Positions 20,331-20,530 of a stretch of 20,530 bases of DNA are shown here, in pieces. The first letter of the stretch is position 1. The number at the start of each line of letters is the position of its first letter. The stretch is from Paramacrobiotus richtersi (lineage: Eukaryota > Tardigrada > Eutardigrada > Parachela > Macrobiotidae): positions 1 through 20,530 of the forward strand of contig JAQGAU010001222.1 in the NCBI GenBank assembly GCA_034698045.1. Direction: 5' to 3'. A program made the position numbers and the translations under genes. Under the pieces are notes generated by a model. The model had not been told where the DNA came from. It saw nothing but the letters and a program-made list of their open reading frames with translations, and searched no databases.

Positions 20331-20530
20331 TTAAAGGACTTGTGCTCGTATAGACTGCAAGATGTGCTCAAAATTTACCAGTACTCCCCCCTTTACTTCA
20401 GCTAAAACCGAGTGAGCATTGCGCATCCGTGTATATGCGGTCAGCGTGCTGATGAACGAGGATACCATGCCATGAGCTGCAAGAAAAGCGCCGGGAGGAA
20501 GAACGCCCATGCTACACTCAACAGCATAGT
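20331..20530 (-). pseudogene. Probable first exon of the SLC46-type transporter (TM1), cut by the window edge
   Basis: The minus-strand frame is open from the window edge to TAA at 20331-20333. It reads MGVLPPGAFLAAHGMVSSF and ISTLTAYTRMRNAHSVLAE. The P-x-x-F-L-A...T-x-x-Y...R pattern fits TM1 of SLC46 proteins and it lies in the expected place, 5' of the TM2 exon. A donor could be GAA|GTAAAG near 20382, but its phase does not fit the proposed TM2 acceptor. Either the true junction differs or this junction is also decayed. Alternatively this is the last helix of a neighbouring paralogue. Confidence 0.45.

Overview
This looks like nuclear DNA of an invertebrate animal. Coding signal is sparse and split by introns with GT..AG borders. 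The window also holds long stretches without genes, tandem repeats, several inverted-repeat elements, a tRNA-derived SINE-like repeat and a decayed retroelement. Both recognisable genes, a kelch beta-propeller protein and a proton-coupled-folate-transporter-like (SLC46-type) MFS transporter, are animal families. An arthropod, perhaps a mite or tick, would fit, but the species cannot be fixed from the sequence alone.

Layout. Bases 1-9500 are repeat-dominated. They hold a 366-bp inverted-repeat element (1817-2182), an irregular 10/11-bp minisatellite (about 2762-3229), a 1.57-kb fold-back element with ~110-bp terminal inverted repeats and an internal array of 35-bp palindromic units (3487-5060), a broken retroelement ORF (5893-6349), a 79-bp tandem array (7221-7477), a reverse-strand tRNA-derived SINE (about 7640-7774) and a 237-bp inverted-repeat element (9251-9487). 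Bases 11189-14399, minus strand, hold a two-exon kelch gene whose splice phase closes exactly across a 1561-bp intron. It predicts a 549-residue protein whose propeller is cut short in its last blade. Directly after its stop lies a frameshifted copy of the first blade region of the same family (10935-11198), so the locus is a collapsed head-to-tail duplication. Around 15190-15530 there is a further inverted repeat with many CTTTAAAG motifs.

Bases 18521-20530, minus strand, hold five exon-like blocks. In order they match TM1, TM2-3 with the MFS motif GSWSDxxGRK, TM4-5, TM7-10 and TM10-12 of an SLC46-type transporter. An in-frame stop, two frame changes and the absence of TM6 with the central loop mark it as a pseudogene, unless assembly errors explain the breaks.

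The two gene loci are unrelated in function. No operon, CRISPR array or rRNA is present. I did not find a convincing new biological system. The most unusual structure is the fold-back element with nested palindromes; the most informative gene-level observations are the kelch duplication remnant and the decayed transporter.
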